In this document: positions 44,194-52,842 of the stretch, one piece after another
Layout: every line of letters starts with the position of its first letter
Numbering within the stretch: the first letter of the stretch is position 1
Assembly (NCBI RefSeq): GCF_029714325.1
Contig: NZ_CP121666.1
Location: 1,612,001 to 1,676,000 of the forward strand
From: Bradyrhizobium sp. CB1717
Lineage (GTDB): Bacteria; Pseudomonadota; Alphaproteobacteria; Rhizobiales; Xanthobacteraceae
Direction of reading: 5' to 3'
DNA length: 64,000 nt
Notes under the pieces: model-generated
The model's input: only the letters and a program-made list of their open reading frames with translations
Told to the model about the DNA's origin: nothing
Database searches by the model: none
Position numbers and translations under genes: made by a program

Positions 44194-44230
44194 GCCGTTC
44201 ACAAGGGGCCGGCTTTTTTGCCTGAACGGC
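44194..44230. other. Inverted repeat downstream of the LysR-type gene
   Basis: GCCGTTCA at 44194-44201 and TGAACGGC at 44223-44230 form an 8-bp stem with a 21-base loop that includes six T residues on the plus strand (six A on the minus strand). It may be a transcription end or stabiliser for the LysR gene. Confidence 0.45.
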
Positions 44231-44231
44231 G

Positions 44232-45158
44232 TCAGTTCCGCGCGGAACTGCGGCCGGCGCGCCGCACGGGGCGGGTCGCGGGTTCCGATGCCGCGCGCAT
44301 GATCCAGCGGCGGAACGCGGCGAAGTCGCGCTGCTCGGTCTGGAAGCTGCGATAGAGCAGGTACCAGCGCATGCCCTTGGGGACGGAGAGATCGAACGGG
44401 GCGACCAGACGCCCGGCGGCGAGATCGTCGTCGATATAGGGCCTGATCCCCATGGCGATGCCGAGACCGTCGGCGGCGGCTTGCAGCGCCTGACCGTAGA
44501 ACTGGAACTCCGGCCCGCGCGCGTTGATGCGAGGCAGGTTCGCGGCCTTCAGCCAGATCGGCCAGTCCTCAGGCGAATGTGCGACGCGGATCAGGCTCGG
44601 TCCCCTGAGATCGGCCGGCCGCTTCAATGAGGCGGCGAGGCGGGGAACGCAGACCGGCGTGAGGTCGCCGGCAAACAGCGGCTCGGCGACGAGGCCGGGC
44701 CAGTCGCCGGTGCCGAGCTTGATGCCGCAATTCCAGTCCTCGCCGAACGGCACCAGCGCGCCGCCGGTGGTGAAGCGCACCTCGATGTCGGGCTCCTCGC
44801 TGCGAAACTCCGACAGCCGCGGGATCAGCCAGCGCATCGCAAAGGTGTGGCCGACGCCGATGGTCAGCACGCGCACGCTGGACGGCGCCGTCACCTGCGC
44901 GGTCAGGCTTGCCAGCGCATCGAAGATCGGGGTCAGCCCGCTCTGATAGGCGCGGCCGGCCTGCGTCAGCACCAGGCGGTTGGCCTTGCGCTCGAACAGC
45001 GCGACGCCGAGGCGTTCTTCCAAGAGATGCACCATGCGGCTGACGGCGGCCGCCGATACGCTGAGCTCGAGCCCGGCCGCAGCAAAACTGCCGGTCCGCG
45101 CCGCCGCCTCGAATGCCTTGATGCCGTTGAGAAACAGCAGCCGCCGCAAATGATTCAC
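44232..45158 (-). CDS. LysR family transcriptional regulator, GcvA-like
   Basis: A 308-aa LysR regulator. The DNA-binding domain begins at GTG 45158 (read as MNHLRRLLFLNGIKAFEAAA), which fits the GcvA-type start; the helix-turn-helix is about residues 20-45 (SFAAAGLELSVSAAAVSRMV). The effector domain follows from about 90 (VRVLTIGVGHTFAMRWLIPR). The GTG has a TGAGG ribosome site directly before it. It is divergent from the TauE/SafE gene at 45357, its likely target by the usual LysR arrangement. The ligand is unknown. Confidence 0.9.
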   Translation of the reverse strand: MNHLRRLLFLNGIKAFEAAARTGSFAAAGLELSVSAAAVSRMVHLLEERLGVALFERKANRLVLTQAGRAYQSGLTPIFDALASLTAQVTAPSSVRVLTIGVGHTFAMRWLIPRLSEFRSEEPDIEVRFTTGGALVPFGEDWNCGIKLGTGDWPGLVAEPLFAGDLTPVCVPRLAASLKRPADLRGPSLIRVAHSPEDWPIWLKAANLPRINARGPEFQFYGQALQAAADGLGIAMGIRPYIDDDLAAGRLVAPFDLSVPKGMRWYLLYRSFQTEQRDFAAFRRWIMRAASEPATRPVRRAGRSSARN

Positions 45159-45356
45159 CCTCAGGAAAGCTGATGCCAGGGCAAGATAACTCAGTTTGCG
45201 GAGAAGGGGCAAGCGAGGCACAACTTGCAGCGTAGATTTAGGCTGATTTGTCGAGAGCGCCGCGGCTTCTTCGCCTCTCCCCGCAAGCGGGACGAGGGAG
45301 TGCACGCAATCTGCTTCCCTTATTCGCCACCAGGAGAACTCCATCGTGACGCCCAC

Positions 45357-46124
45357 ATGATCGCTGCCCTTGGATTGCTGATGGTCGGCACCGCGTTTCT
45401 GTCGGGGCTGTTCGGTATGGCGGGCGGGCTGATCCTGATCGGCGTGCTGCTGGCGTTGATGCCGCTGCCGACCGCGATGGTGCTGCATGCGATCACGCAG
45501 ATGGCCTCCAACGGCTGGCGTGCGTTCTTGTGGCGGGCGCATATCCGCTGGCGGCCGGTCGCGAACTACATGGTCGGCGCTGCCATTGCGCTCGCCGCCT
45601 GGTCCATCACCCGCTACGTGCCGGACAAGCCGACGGCGTTGCTCCTGCTCGGCGTCACCCCGTTCATGGCGCGGCTGCTGCCGTCAAACATCAAGCCGGA
45701 TCCTGACAGGCTCTGGCAGGGCACCGTCTATGGCACGATCTGCATGGGCTTGATGCTGATGACCGGCGTGTCGGGGCCGTTGCTCGACACCTTCTTCCTC
45801 GGCGGCGACTTCGGCCGGCGCGAGAAGGTCGCGACGAAAGCGATGTGCCAGCTCGTCAGCCATTTCACCAAGCTGGTCTATTTCGGCGGCATCATCGATC
45901 AGGCGGCGAGCCTCGATCCCGTGCTGGCCGGCGTCGCCATCGCAGCCTCGATGCTCGGTACCACGCTGGCACGGCGCATCCTCGAAGCCATGACCGACCA
46001 GCAATTCATCGCCTGGTCCAACAAGCTGATCACCACCATCGCCTGCTATTATATCGCCTATGGCGGCTGGCTGCTGGTTCGCACGCCAGTGCTGGCCGCT
46101 TTCGACAAGGGAGGTTTGCAATGA
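45357..46124 (+). CDS. TauE/SafE family membrane transporter
   Basis: A 255-aa multi-pass inner membrane protein of the sulfite exporter TauE/SafE family. It contains the family repeat motif near the start (LSGLFGMAGGLILIGVLLAL) and again in the second half (GVSGPLLDTFFLGGDFGRRE, AIAASMLGTTLARRIL). About eight membrane segments are visible. These proteins export organosulfur or small anions; the substrate is not known. ATG 45357 has no strong ribosome site. It is divergent from a LysR gene and overlaps the next small gene by four bases (ATGA). Confidence 0.88.
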   Translation: MIAALGLLMVGTAFLSGLFGMAGGLILIGVLLALMPLPTAMVLHAITQMASNGWRAFLWRAHIRWRPVANYMVGAAIALAAWSITRYVPDKPTALLLLGVTPFMARLLPSNIKPDPDRLWQGTVYGTICMGLMLMTGVSGPLLDTFFLGGDFGRREKVATKAMCQLVSHFTKLVYFGGIIDQAASLDPVLAGVAIAASMLGTTLARRILEAMTDQQFIAWSNKLITTIACYYIAYGGWLLVRTPVLAAFDKGGLQ

Positions 46125-46351
46125 GCGAGACCGCCGATCCGCTGGTGCTGGACTTCGTCGAATGGGTCGCGCGCGAGCCGCGCGCCTATGCCGAGGTGAT
46201 TTCGACCTGGAAGACCTCGTGCCCGCGCCTCACCATCTGGGAAGACGCCGCCGACCGCGGCTACGTCGCGCGCGAGACGCTGCCCGGTGTGGGGCTGGTT
46301 ATCGCGGTGACGGAAGGCGGCGAGAGGCTGCTGCGAACCAACGGGCGGTGA
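46121..46351 (+). CDS. Small protein of unknown function, coupled to TauE/SafE gene
   Basis: A 76-aa soluble protein (starts MSETADPLVLDFVEWVAREP). Its middle contains CPRLTIWEDAADRGYVARET and ends with VIAVTEGGERLLR, a winged-helix-like pattern of a helix, a strand and an Arg-rich end. Proteins of this type are conserved in Rhizobiales without a name. GGGAGG lies upstream of the ATG, inside the preceding gene, with which it overlaps by four bases, so co-translation with the transporter is likely. Confidence 0.75.
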   Translation: MSETADPLVLDFVEWVAREPRAYAEVISTWKTSCPRLTIWEDAADRGYVARETLPGVGLVIAVTEGGERLLRTNGR

Positions 46352-46372
46352 GCCCGTCGCATCCAGCCAGCG

Positions 46373-46978
46373 CTACCGCGAAGGCGCCGCAAGCCGCGGC
46401 CGGATGATCTCGGCCATGCGCTCGGCCGAGGTGCCCGGCGGAAAGAAGCCGAGATATCTTCCGTCGCGGTCCATCAGGTAGATGAAGGAGGTATGGTCGA
46501 CCGTGTAGTCGCCGGCCTTCTTGCCGATCGGGATCTTGGCAAAATAGACCTTGTAGGCCTCTGCCGCTGTCCCGATCGCGGCGAGGCTGCCGGTCAGCCC
46601 GAGCAGCCGCGGATGAAACAGCGGCACATATTCGGCGAGATGCTCGGCCGTGTCGCGTTCGGGATCGAGCGTGATGAAGACGGGCTGGACCGCGTCGGCA
46701 TCCGGCCCGAGCTGCTCGAGCGCCTGTCCGATCGCCATCAAATCGGTCGGACAGACGTCGGGGCAATAGGTGAAGCCGAAATAGACCAGCATCAGCCGTC
46801 CGCGGAAATCGCGGTCGCTGCGCGGCTTGCCGGTCTGGTCGACCAGTTCGAACGGGCCGCCGACCGGCTCCCGATTCCACATCAGGATGTCCATGGTCTC
46901 GGCGGCCGAGCGCGCCTGCGCCGCGCCCGCGCAGGCGAGCATCAGCATCACGCACAGCCAGGCGCGCGCGCCTCGCAT
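46373..46978 (-). CDS. SCO1/SenC family copper chaperone or thioredoxin-like protein
   Basis: A 201-aa protein with signal peptide (about 1-22, ending AAQA). The Sco fold is clear: copper-binding CxxxC is C72-P-D-V-C76 in FTYCPDVCPTD, and H162 (DHTSFIYLMD) is the third ligand. Family members deliver Cu to the CuA centre of cytochrome c oxidase or reduce disulfides. Its ATG overlaps the stop of the Tat-exported metallo-hydrolase by one base (TGATG), so both are made together. No oxidase gene is nearby. Confidence 0.93.
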   Translation of the reverse strand: MRGARAWLCVMLMLACAGAAQARSAAETMDILMWNREPVGGPFELVDQTGKPRSDRDFRGRLMLVYFGFTYCPDVCPTDLMAIGQALEQLGPDADAVQPVFITLDPERDTAEHLAEYVPLFHPRLLGLTGSLAAIGTAAEAYKVYFAKIPIGKKAGDYTVDHTSFIYLMDRDGRYLGFFPPGTSAERMAEIIRPRLAAPSR

Positions 46979-48093
46979 CACAGCCCGAAGGTGAGGCGGC
47001 TGCCCGTCGTCGTCACCACCACCTTGCCCTCCATCTGGGCATTGGCTTCCTGTGCGAAGTTGAGCCCGCTGCAATGCATGGGCACCACGACATCAGGATT
47101 GAGCGCCTTGATCTCGCTCACGACCTGCGTGAGGTAGTCCTTGGGCGCGGGGCCGAGATGGAAGCCGCCGACGATGGCGTGCACTTTCTGGATGCCCGAC
47201 ACCTCCTGCGCCTGCTTCACCGAATTGACGATGCCGACATGGCCGCAGGACGAGATCACGACGAGGCCGAGATCCCGCACGTTGAAGCAGGTGGCGTGCT
47301 CGTGGATGTGCTCGTCCGGCACGATCTTGCCCTCCATCTCCGCGGGCAGATAGTGGCCGACATTGCAGCCCAGCCCGTCCTTGATGCCGAACTCGACCAG
47401 CGTGTTCGGCAGCACGCGCTCACCGCTGCGCCGGGTGATCTTGCCGGTGGTGAAAGCATGGTCCGCGATCACCGTCGGCGTTTCGCACAGCACGGTCGTC
47501 ACCTTCTGCGCCGCGAGCTGCCGCCGGTCGAGCGTGCCGAAATCGGCGAACTGCCCCTGCGTCGGCGTCGGGTTGAGGCGATGGCAGAAATTGTCCTCGC
47601 CGCCCGCATAGAGCTTGAGGTCGGCGGGCAGCTTGTCGCGGAACTTGTCGAGGAAGCCGTTCAGGCCGCCGAAATGATCGTAATGGCCGTGGCTGACGAT
47701 CAGCGCGTTGAGCTTGGCCGGATCGACGCCGATCAGCGCCATGTTGTTGAGCAGCACCTCCGGCGTGTAGCCGTAGTCCAGCATCAGCGTGCGCTGGTTG
47801 CCGCCGCCTTCGGATTCCAGCCAGAGCGACAGGCCCCATTCATTGTGCAGCGATTTGCGGAAATCGCTGCCGCGCGCGGCCGGCGCGATCGAGACGCCGT
47901 TGATCTGCTTGGGGCGGAAGAACAGGTCGAAACTCGAATCCACCAGCACGCGGATCGACAGCTTGTCGACGGTCGGAACGGCAATCGGCGCGGCGCTCGC
48001 GATCTCGATGCAGGTGAAGGCGTTGGCGGCCGCGGCTCCGGCGAGCGCTGCCGAGCCCAGAAGGAAATCGCGCCGTGGAATGGTTCTCGTCAT
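46978..48093 (-). CDS. Tat-exported metallo-beta-lactamase fold hydrolase
   Basis: A 371-aa MBL-fold protein. The N-terminus MTRTIPRRDFLLGSAALAGA is a twin-arginine signal (RRDFLL), cut near residue 35. The zinc site HxHxDH is H135-G-H137-Y-D139-H140. Further metal ligands are likely in SSCGHVGIVN and PMHCSGLNFA. The family resembles MBL proteins related to 7,8-dihydropterin-6-methyl-4-aminobenzenephosphate synthase, but secreted. The reaction is unknown. It is co-transcribed with the SCO gene, which suggests metal or redox handling in the periplasm. Confidence 0.87.
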   Translation of the reverse strand: MTRTIPRRDFLLGSAALAGAAAANAFTCIEIASAAPIAVPTVDKLSIRVLVDSSFDLFFRPKQINGVSIAPAARGSDFRKSLHNEWGLSLWLESEGGGNQRTLMLDYGYTPEVLLNNMALIGVDPAKLNALIVSHGHYDHFGGLNGFLDKFRDKLPADLKLYAGGEDNFCHRLNPTPTQGQFADFGTLDRRQLAAQKVTTVLCETPTVIADHAFTTGKITRRSGERVLPNTLVEFGIKDGLGCNVGHYLPAEMEGKIVPDEHIHEHATCFNVRDLGLVVISSCGHVGIVNSVKQAQEVSGIQKVHAIVGGFHLGPAPKDYLTQVVSEIKALNPDVVVPMHCSGLNFAQEANAQMEGKVVVTTTGSRLTFGL

Positions 48094-48294
48094 TGCAATG
48101 CCTCCCGATGTCTGAAATGCCCGAGCTTAGGTCCAATCCGGAAGCGGCTCAACAAGTCGTGGCATCTCCGCGCCGTCAGTCTTGCCGGGCATGAGCGTGC
48201 TCGTTGATTGACAGCCCGGTAGGATGTTACGAAATTTATGCAACTGCATCCTTGCCTTTCGGACCACACTGTTCGCCAATCAACGGGACCAACC

Positions 48295-48990
48295 ATGTCA
48301 CTCAAACTCTACGAACTCGTCGGCACCGACGCCGCGCGCCCCTTCAGCCCGTATTGCTGGCGCACGCGGATGGCGCTCGCGCATAAGGGCCTGTCGGCGG
48401 AGACGCTGCCCTGGCGCTTCACCGAGAAGAGCGCGATCGCGCCGCACGGCTCGGAGAGGGTGCCGGTGTTGCTGCATCACGACAAGCCGGTGGTCGACTC
48501 CTGGGTAATCGCCAACTACCTCGAGGACAATTTCCCGGATCGCCCGTCGCTGTTCGGCGGCGAGGGCGGGCGGGCCATGGCGCGCATGATCAATGCGTGG
48601 GGTGACATCGCCATCGTCGGCGGTCTCTCTCCGCTTGTTATCGCCGACATCCCGAACAATCTCGCCGAGGTCGACGCCGCCTATTTCCGGAAGTCGCGCG
48701 AGGCGCGGTTCGGCAAGGGCCTGGAAGAGGTCCAGGCGAGCCGCGACACCGCCATCGTCGCGTTCCGCAAATCGCTGGAGATCATGCGCCAGACGTTCAA
48801 GACGCAGCCGTTCCTCGGCGGGCAGGCGCCGAACTATGCCGACTACATCGTGTTCGGTGGTTTCCAATGGGCGCGCGTGGTGAGCCCGTTCAAGCTGCTG
48901 GAGGTGGACGATCCGGTCTACGCCTGGCGCGAGAAATTGCTGGATGCGTTCGACGGCATGGCGCGCAAATCGCCGGGGTTTGAGGTGTAG
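48295..48990 (+). CDS. Glutathione S-transferase family protein
   Basis: A 231-aa GST. The N-terminal thioredoxin-like domain (about 1-80) has RPFSPYCWRTRMALAHKGLS, with Ser/Cys at the catalytic region, and the cis-Pro in RVPVLLHHDKPVVDSW. The helical C-terminal domain contains FLGGQAPNYADYIVFGG, the usual GST N-capping box region. It belongs with etherase-like (beta-etherase, LigE/LigF type) GSTs by its WRTRMALAHKG segment, though that is weak evidence. It is divergent from the MBL operon, with a 201-bp shared region. Confidence 0.88.
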   Translation: MSLKLYELVGTDAARPFSPYCWRTRMALAHKGLSAETLPWRFTEKSAIAPHGSERVPVLLHHDKPVVDSWVIANYLEDNFPDRPSLFGGEGGRAMARMINAWGDIAIVGGLSPLVIADIPNNLAEVDAAYFRKSREARFGKGLEEVQASRDTAIVAFRKSLEIMRQTFKTQPFLGGQAPNYADYIVFGGFQWARVVSPFKLLEVDDPVYAWREKLLDAFDGMARKSPGFEV

Positions 48991-49040
48991 GGCGGGCCTT
49001 CGCCGGGACGACACCGAAGGTGTGGCGATCTCTCTCGCAT

Positions 49041-49250
49041 CTAGCGAGCAGCGCTCGCCTCCGCTGCAGCCTTGCGCAAGCACTCCCGGCACAGGCAATC
49101 CTCGCCCTTGACCGGCATCGGCAGCCGCGCCGTCTCCTCTGCGCACCAGCAATTGCCCGACAAATCGCAGCCGAATTCACTGCCGCAGCGGGCGCAGATG
49201 AGGCGGCGCGCAAGTGCCGGCGCTGACGGCATTTCTTTCGGAATTGTCAT
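49041..49250 (-). CDS. Cysteine-rich CWC family protein
   Basis: A 69-aa protein with eight cysteines: CARCGSEFGCDL, NCWCAEE and CLCRECL. The CWC motif within GNCWCAE gives the family name. Two metal sites or iron binding are plausible but unproven. ATG 49250 lacks a strong ribosome site. It is divergent from the DUF1800 gene, sharing a 114-bp intergenic region. Confidence 0.82.
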   Translation of the reverse strand: MTIPKEMPSAPALARRLICARCGSEFGCDLSGNCWCAEETARLPMPVKGEDCLCRECLRKAAAEASAAR

Positions 49251-49364
49251 GATTTGCCCAAAAGCTGCACCGTCATTTTCATGTCGGGTTCATCTGTTGC
49301 TGCGGTATATTATGCGCCGAGCACGCATCAGGAAAGCGGTTGGCAATCCGCGAAGGACAAATCG

Positions 49365-50945
49365 ATGGCCCGCGATTCGCAAGCCGCCCTCGTTGCGCTC
49401 AACCGTTTCGGCTTCGGCGCCCGCGGCGGTGCCTCCGGCGACCTCATCAATGCAGCATCCGATCCGCGCGGCTTTGTAAAGGCGGAACTGGCCCGTCCCA
49501 ATGGCGTGCTGCTGGAGGCGCCGGGCCTGCAATCGACGCCGCAACTCGGGCAGGCGGTGTTTGCCTATCAGGACCAGGTCAAGCAGGCGCGCGAGGCTGC
49601 CAAGGAAACTGCCAAGGAAACTGCCAAGGCCGCCGCGCCCGCGGAGACGCCGCCGCAGGCGCCCGCCGATCAGAAGCCCGCTCTGCGCCGCAACCTCTCA
49701 CTGAACACAGCCGCAACCGAGATCGCCGGCCAGATGGCGGACGCGAAGCCGGCTGAGGCGCCGGCCAGGCCCGAGACGATGCAGCCCAACGCGGCCACGC
49801 CGCCGGCCGCAAAACCCGCGCCGCAACCGCTCAACGTGATCCAGAAAACCTTTCGTGCCGAGGCGCTCGCGCGCCTGCAGCGCGCGACGCTGGTCGAATG
49901 CGGCTTCACCGAGCGTCTCGTCGTGTTCTGGTCCAACCATTTCTGCATCTCCGCGAGCAAGGGCGAGCTGGCGCGGATCTGGGCCGGCGCGTTCGAGCGC
50001 GAGGCGATCAGGCCGCATGTGCTCGGACGCTTCGCCGACATGCTCAAGGCCGTCGAGCAGCATCCGGCCATGCTGTTCTTCCTCGACAACCAGCAATCGC
50101 TGGGTCCGGACTCGCGCGCAGGGCAAAACCGCAAGCGCGGGCTGAACGAAAATCTCGCGCGCGAGATCATGGAGCTGCATACGCTCGGCGTCGGCGGCGG
50201 CTACACGCAGGAGGACGTCACCTCGCTCGCGCGCATCATCACCGGCTGGACCTATGCCGGCCGGCAGGGGCAGCTCGGCACACCAGGCTCCTTCGTGTTC
50301 AACACCAATGCGCACCAGCCCGGGCCGCAAATGCTGCTCGGCAAGACCTATGAGCCGACCGGCCTTGCGCAGGGCGAAGCCGCGCTCGCCGACATCGCCC
50401 GCCATCCATCGACCGCGAATTTCATCGCGACCAAGTTCGTCCGTCACTTCGTCGCCGACGAGCCACCGCCGGCGCTCGTCGCGCGGCTGCGCGATGTCTT
50501 CGTCAGGACCGACGGCGATCTCAAGGCGATGGCAACCGCATTGGTCGATGCCGACGAGGCCTGGAAAGCGCCGCTGACCAAGATGCGCAGCCCTTACGAT
50601 TTCCTGGTCGCGAGCGGCCGGCTGCTTGCGCGGGTGCCCGAGGATCCCGGGGCGTATCTGAACAATCTCAACCTGCTCGGACAGCCGCTGTGGTCGCCGG
50701 CAGGGCCAAACGGTTTCCCGGATACCAGCGCCGCCTGGGCCGCGCCCGAAGGCATGAAGCTCAGGCTCGACATCGCCGCGCAAATGGGCGCGCGGCTCGG
50801 CAACAACATCGACCCGCTCGACCTGCTGGAATTCGCCGCGGCCGATGCGGCCTCGATCGAGACGCGCCGCACCATCGAGCGCGCAGAGTCGCGCCAGCAG
50901 GCGCTGGCGCTGCTGCTGATGTCCCCGGAAATGCAGAGGAGATGA
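49365..50945 (+). CDS. DUF1800 domain protein
   Basis: A 526-aa DUF1800 protein. The N-terminus (ALVALNRFGFGARGG) is the typical start of the family. A Pro/Ala-rich insert with tandem AKETAKETAK (about 105-190) is followed by conserved FWSNHFCISASKGE, NENLAREIMELHTLGVGGGYTQEDV and RHPSTANFIATKFVRHFVAD. No signal peptide is visible at the chosen start. ATG 49365 has AAGGA eight bases upstream. It is translationally coupled with the DUF1501 gene (overlap of four bases), the standard genomic pairing. Their role is unknown. Confidence 0.92.
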   Translation: MARDSQAALVALNRFGFGARGGASGDLINAASDPRGFVKAELARPNGVLLEAPGLQSTPQLGQAVFAYQDQVKQAREAAKETAKETAKAAAPAETPPQAPADQKPALRRNLSLNTAATEIAGQMADAKPAEAPARPETMQPNAATPPAAKPAPQPLNVIQKTFRAEALARLQRATLVECGFTERLVVFWSNHFCISASKGELARIWAGAFEREAIRPHVLGRFADMLKAVEQHPAMLFFLDNQQSLGPDSRAGQNRKRGLNENLAREIMELHTLGVGGGYTQEDVTSLARIITGWTYAGRQGQLGTPGSFVFNTNAHQPGPQMLLGKTYEPTGLAQGEAALADIARHPSTANFIATKFVRHFVADEPPPALVARLRDVFVRTDGDLKAMATALVDADEAWKAPLTKMRSPYDFLVASGRLLARVPEDPGAYLNNLNLLGQPLWSPAGPNGFPDTSAAWAAPEGMKLRLDIAAQMGARLGNNIDPLDLLEFAAADAASIETRRTIERAESRQQALALLLMSPEMQRR

Positions 50946-52165
50946 AGATGATCGACTGCGTCGAGAACCGCCTCCTCACCTCGCGCCGCGGCCTTCTGCT
51001 CGGCGGCGCCTCCTTCGCGGCGTGGGCTTACTTGCCGAAATTCGCGCGCGCCGCTGGCGGGCGTGATGCCAGATTGATCGTCGTGATCCTGCGCGGCGCA
51101 CTCGACGGGCTCTCGAGCGTCGCGCCGCTCGGTGACCCCGATTACGCCGGCCTGCACGGTTCGATCGCCCTCACGGTCGATGGCCCGCATCCCGCGATCA
51201 TGCTCGACAGCTTCTTCGCGCTGCATCCGGCGATGCCGGAGTTCGCGCGCATGTATCGCGACAGGCATGCTGCGGTGATCCATGCGGTGGCGACGCCCTA
51301 TCGCGACCGCTCGCATTTCGACGGCCAGGACGTGCTCGAAAGCGGCTACGCCGGCCCGGGCCGCGTGCAGTCCGGCTGGCTCAACCGTGCGCTGGAGGCG
51401 CTGCCGCGCGGCGAGCGCGTTTCGAGTGGGCTTGCGGTCGGTCCGACCACGCCGCTGGTATTGCGCGGCAATGCGCCGACGGTCGGCTGGGCGCCGGTCG
51501 CGCTGCCGCAGGCCGACGACGACACCGCGATGCGGCTCGTCGATCTCTACCGACACCGCGATCCCGCGCTGGCCTCGGCGCTGTCGCAAGGCTTGCAGCT
51601 CGACAAGGTCGCAAGCGGCGACGACATGAAGCCGAAGGGCGGCAATCAGGTCGCGCAGATGCGCCAGGTCGCGCGCGGCGCGGCCAAGCTGATGGCGGCC
51701 GACGATGGCCCGCGCATCGCCGCGCTCGCCTTCGACGGCTGGGACACGCACGCCAATGAGGGCGGCCCCGTGGGGCGTCTCGCCTTCCTGCTCGGCGGGC
51801 TCGACGGTGCGCTCGCGGAATTCGAGAGCGGCCTCGGCGAGCGCTGGCGCGACACCGTCGTCGTCGTCGCCACCGAGTTCGGCCGCACCGCGCGCATCAA
51901 CGGCACCGACGGCACCGATCACGGCACCGGCACCATCGCGCTGCTCGCCGGCGGCGCCGTGAAAGGCGGCCGCGTCATCTCGGATTGGCCGGGCCTCAAG
52001 CTCGCGAACTTGTATGAGGCCCGTGACCTCAAGCCCACAACGGACCTGCGCGCGGTGATCAAGGGCGTGCTGCAGGACCAGTTTGGCCTGTCCGATCGTG
52101 TGCTGGCGGAGACGGTGTTTCCGGACAGCGCAGGCGCAAGACCGATGAAGGGGCTGGTGGCTTAA
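50942..52165 (+). CDS. DUF1501 domain protein, Tat-exported
   Basis: A 407-aa protein with a Tat signal (TSRRGLLLGGASFAAWAYLP, cut near ARAAGG). The DUF1501 fold is related to sulfatase/alkaline phosphatase proteins; conserved stretches are LIVVILRGALDGLSSVAPLG, YRDRSHFDGQDVLESG, AFDGWDTHANEGG, VVVATEFGRTARINGTDGTD and HGTGTIALLAG. Asp and His of DWDTH-like and GTDHG-like motifs could bind metal. It starts at ATG 50942, four bases inside the DUF1800 gene. Its stop TAA (52163-52165) lies in the CTTAACC that begins the repeat downstream. Confidence 0.93.
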   Translation: MKMIDCVENRLLTSRRGLLLGGASFAAWAYLPKFARAAGGRDARLIVVILRGALDGLSSVAPLGDPDYAGLHGSIALTVDGPHPAIMLDSFFALHPAMPEFARMYRDRHAAVIHAVATPYRDRSHFDGQDVLESGYAGPGRVQSGWLNRALEALPRGERVSSGLAVGPTTPLVLRGNAPTVGWAPVALPQADDDTAMRLVDLYRHRDPALASALSQGLQLDKVASGDDMKPKGGNQVAQMRQVARGAAKLMAADDGPRIAALAFDGWDTHANEGGPVGRLAFLLGGLDGALAEFESGLGERWRDTVVVVATEFGRTARINGTDGTDHGTGTIALLAGGAVKGGRVISDWPGLKLANLYEARDLKPTTDLRAVIKGVLQDQFGLSDRVLAETVFPDSAGARPMKGLVA

Positions 52166-52401
52166 CCCACCCCGCTCTTCTGCGGGGAGAGGTCGGATTG
52201 CCCCGGCGATGCGCAGCATCGTCCGGCGCGATCCGGGTGAGGGGCAGGGCACACTGTTGCCACGAACCAAATCCCTCCGACTCGCAAGACCATTGCGGTT
52301 GAGCGGACCGCATCTACAATTCACACCAAACTCGCGGAGACAGCCCCTCACCCCACCCTCTCCCCGTAAGAACGGGGCGATGGAGCGAGAGAGCGGTGCG
52401 T
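52161..52401. repeat. REP-like direct repeat, left copy, flanking a DUF559 gene
   Basis: This 241-bp unit is repeated at 52780-53001 in the same orientation. Both share CTTCTGCGGGGAGAGGTCGG, ATCCGGGTGAGGGGCAGGGC, TACAATTCA, AACTCGCGG, and AGCCCCTCACCCCACCCTCT, with a closing GCGGTGCGT. The first half ends GGGTGAGGGGC and the second half begins GCCCCTCACCC, its inverse. The DUF1501 stop codon lies within the first bases. Confidence 0.9.
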
Positions 52402-52842
52402 CCATCACGGGTGGGGGCAGGGCAATGCGCAGCCATAGCGAAAAAGTCATCCGACTCGCACGGCGCTTGCGTGCGGATCAAACAGATGCCGAGACCGTTC
52501 TCTGGAACCGCATTCGCAATCGGAGGATCGATGGGCAAAAATTCGTCAGGCAGGAGCCGATCATCGGCTACATCTGCGACTTCGTATGCCGCGAGAAACG
52601 GCTCATCATCGAAGTCGACGGTGGACAGCACAATGAATCCGCGGCAGATGCAATTCGTGACGAACGCTTGAGAGAGAAGGGGTACAAGGTGCTTCGCTTC
52701 TGGAACAACGATGTCCTTGGGAATATCGAAGGTGTTCTCACCGTAATTCAGGCTGAACTCGCGACGGCAGGAGGTGTGACTTAACCTCTCCCCGCACTTC
52801 TGCGGGGAGAGGTCGGATTGCGCAGCAATCCGGGTGAGGGGC
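52343..52842 (+). mobile_element. Putative REPtron-like unit: DUF559 gene inside REP-like termini
   Basis: A 500-bp unit bounded by an 11-bp terminal inverted repeat, GCCCCTCACCC at 52343-52353 and GGGTGAGGGGC at 52832-52842. Each end carries a hairpin (CCCCGTAAGAACGGGG; CCCCGCACTTCTGCGGGG). The gene 52425-52784 fills the interior almost completely. A gene-less unit with the same ends is at 55136-55306. I infer a mobile or formerly mobile unit; no target duplication is defined. Confidence 0.55.
52425..52784 (+). CDS. DUF559 endonuclease-like protein
   Basis: A 119-aa DUF559 protein of the PD-(D/E)xK nuclease-like clan, related in fold to very-short-patch repair nucleases. A helix with LRADQTDAETVLWNRIRNRR leads to the core: D52 (YICDFVC), then E63 and D65 in LIIEVDGGQH, and the closing strand YKVLRFWNNDVL. 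The active-site residues are intact, so an active nuclease is possible. ATG 52425 follows GTGGGGGCAGGGCA, which itself resembles the repeat sequence GGGTGAGGGGCAGGGCA; the TAA stop lies in the CTTAACC that begins the right repeat. Thus the gene is closely fitted between repeat halves. Confidence 0.85.
   Translation: MRSHSEKVIRLARRLRADQTDAETVLWNRIRNRRIDGQKFVRQEPIIGYICDFVCREKRLIIEVDGGQHNESAADAIRDERLREKGYKVLRFWNNDVLGNIEGVLTVIQAELATAGGVT

Noticed and set aside
46978..48093. True beta-lactamase resistance gene
   Set aside because: It has the HxHxDH zinc motif but overall matches other MBL hydrolases with a Tat signal; nothing points to beta-lactams.
50594..52450. A 618-codon minus-strand frame opposite the DUF1800/DUF1501 pair
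   Set aside because: Antisense shadow without domain or ribosome site, running through a repeat.
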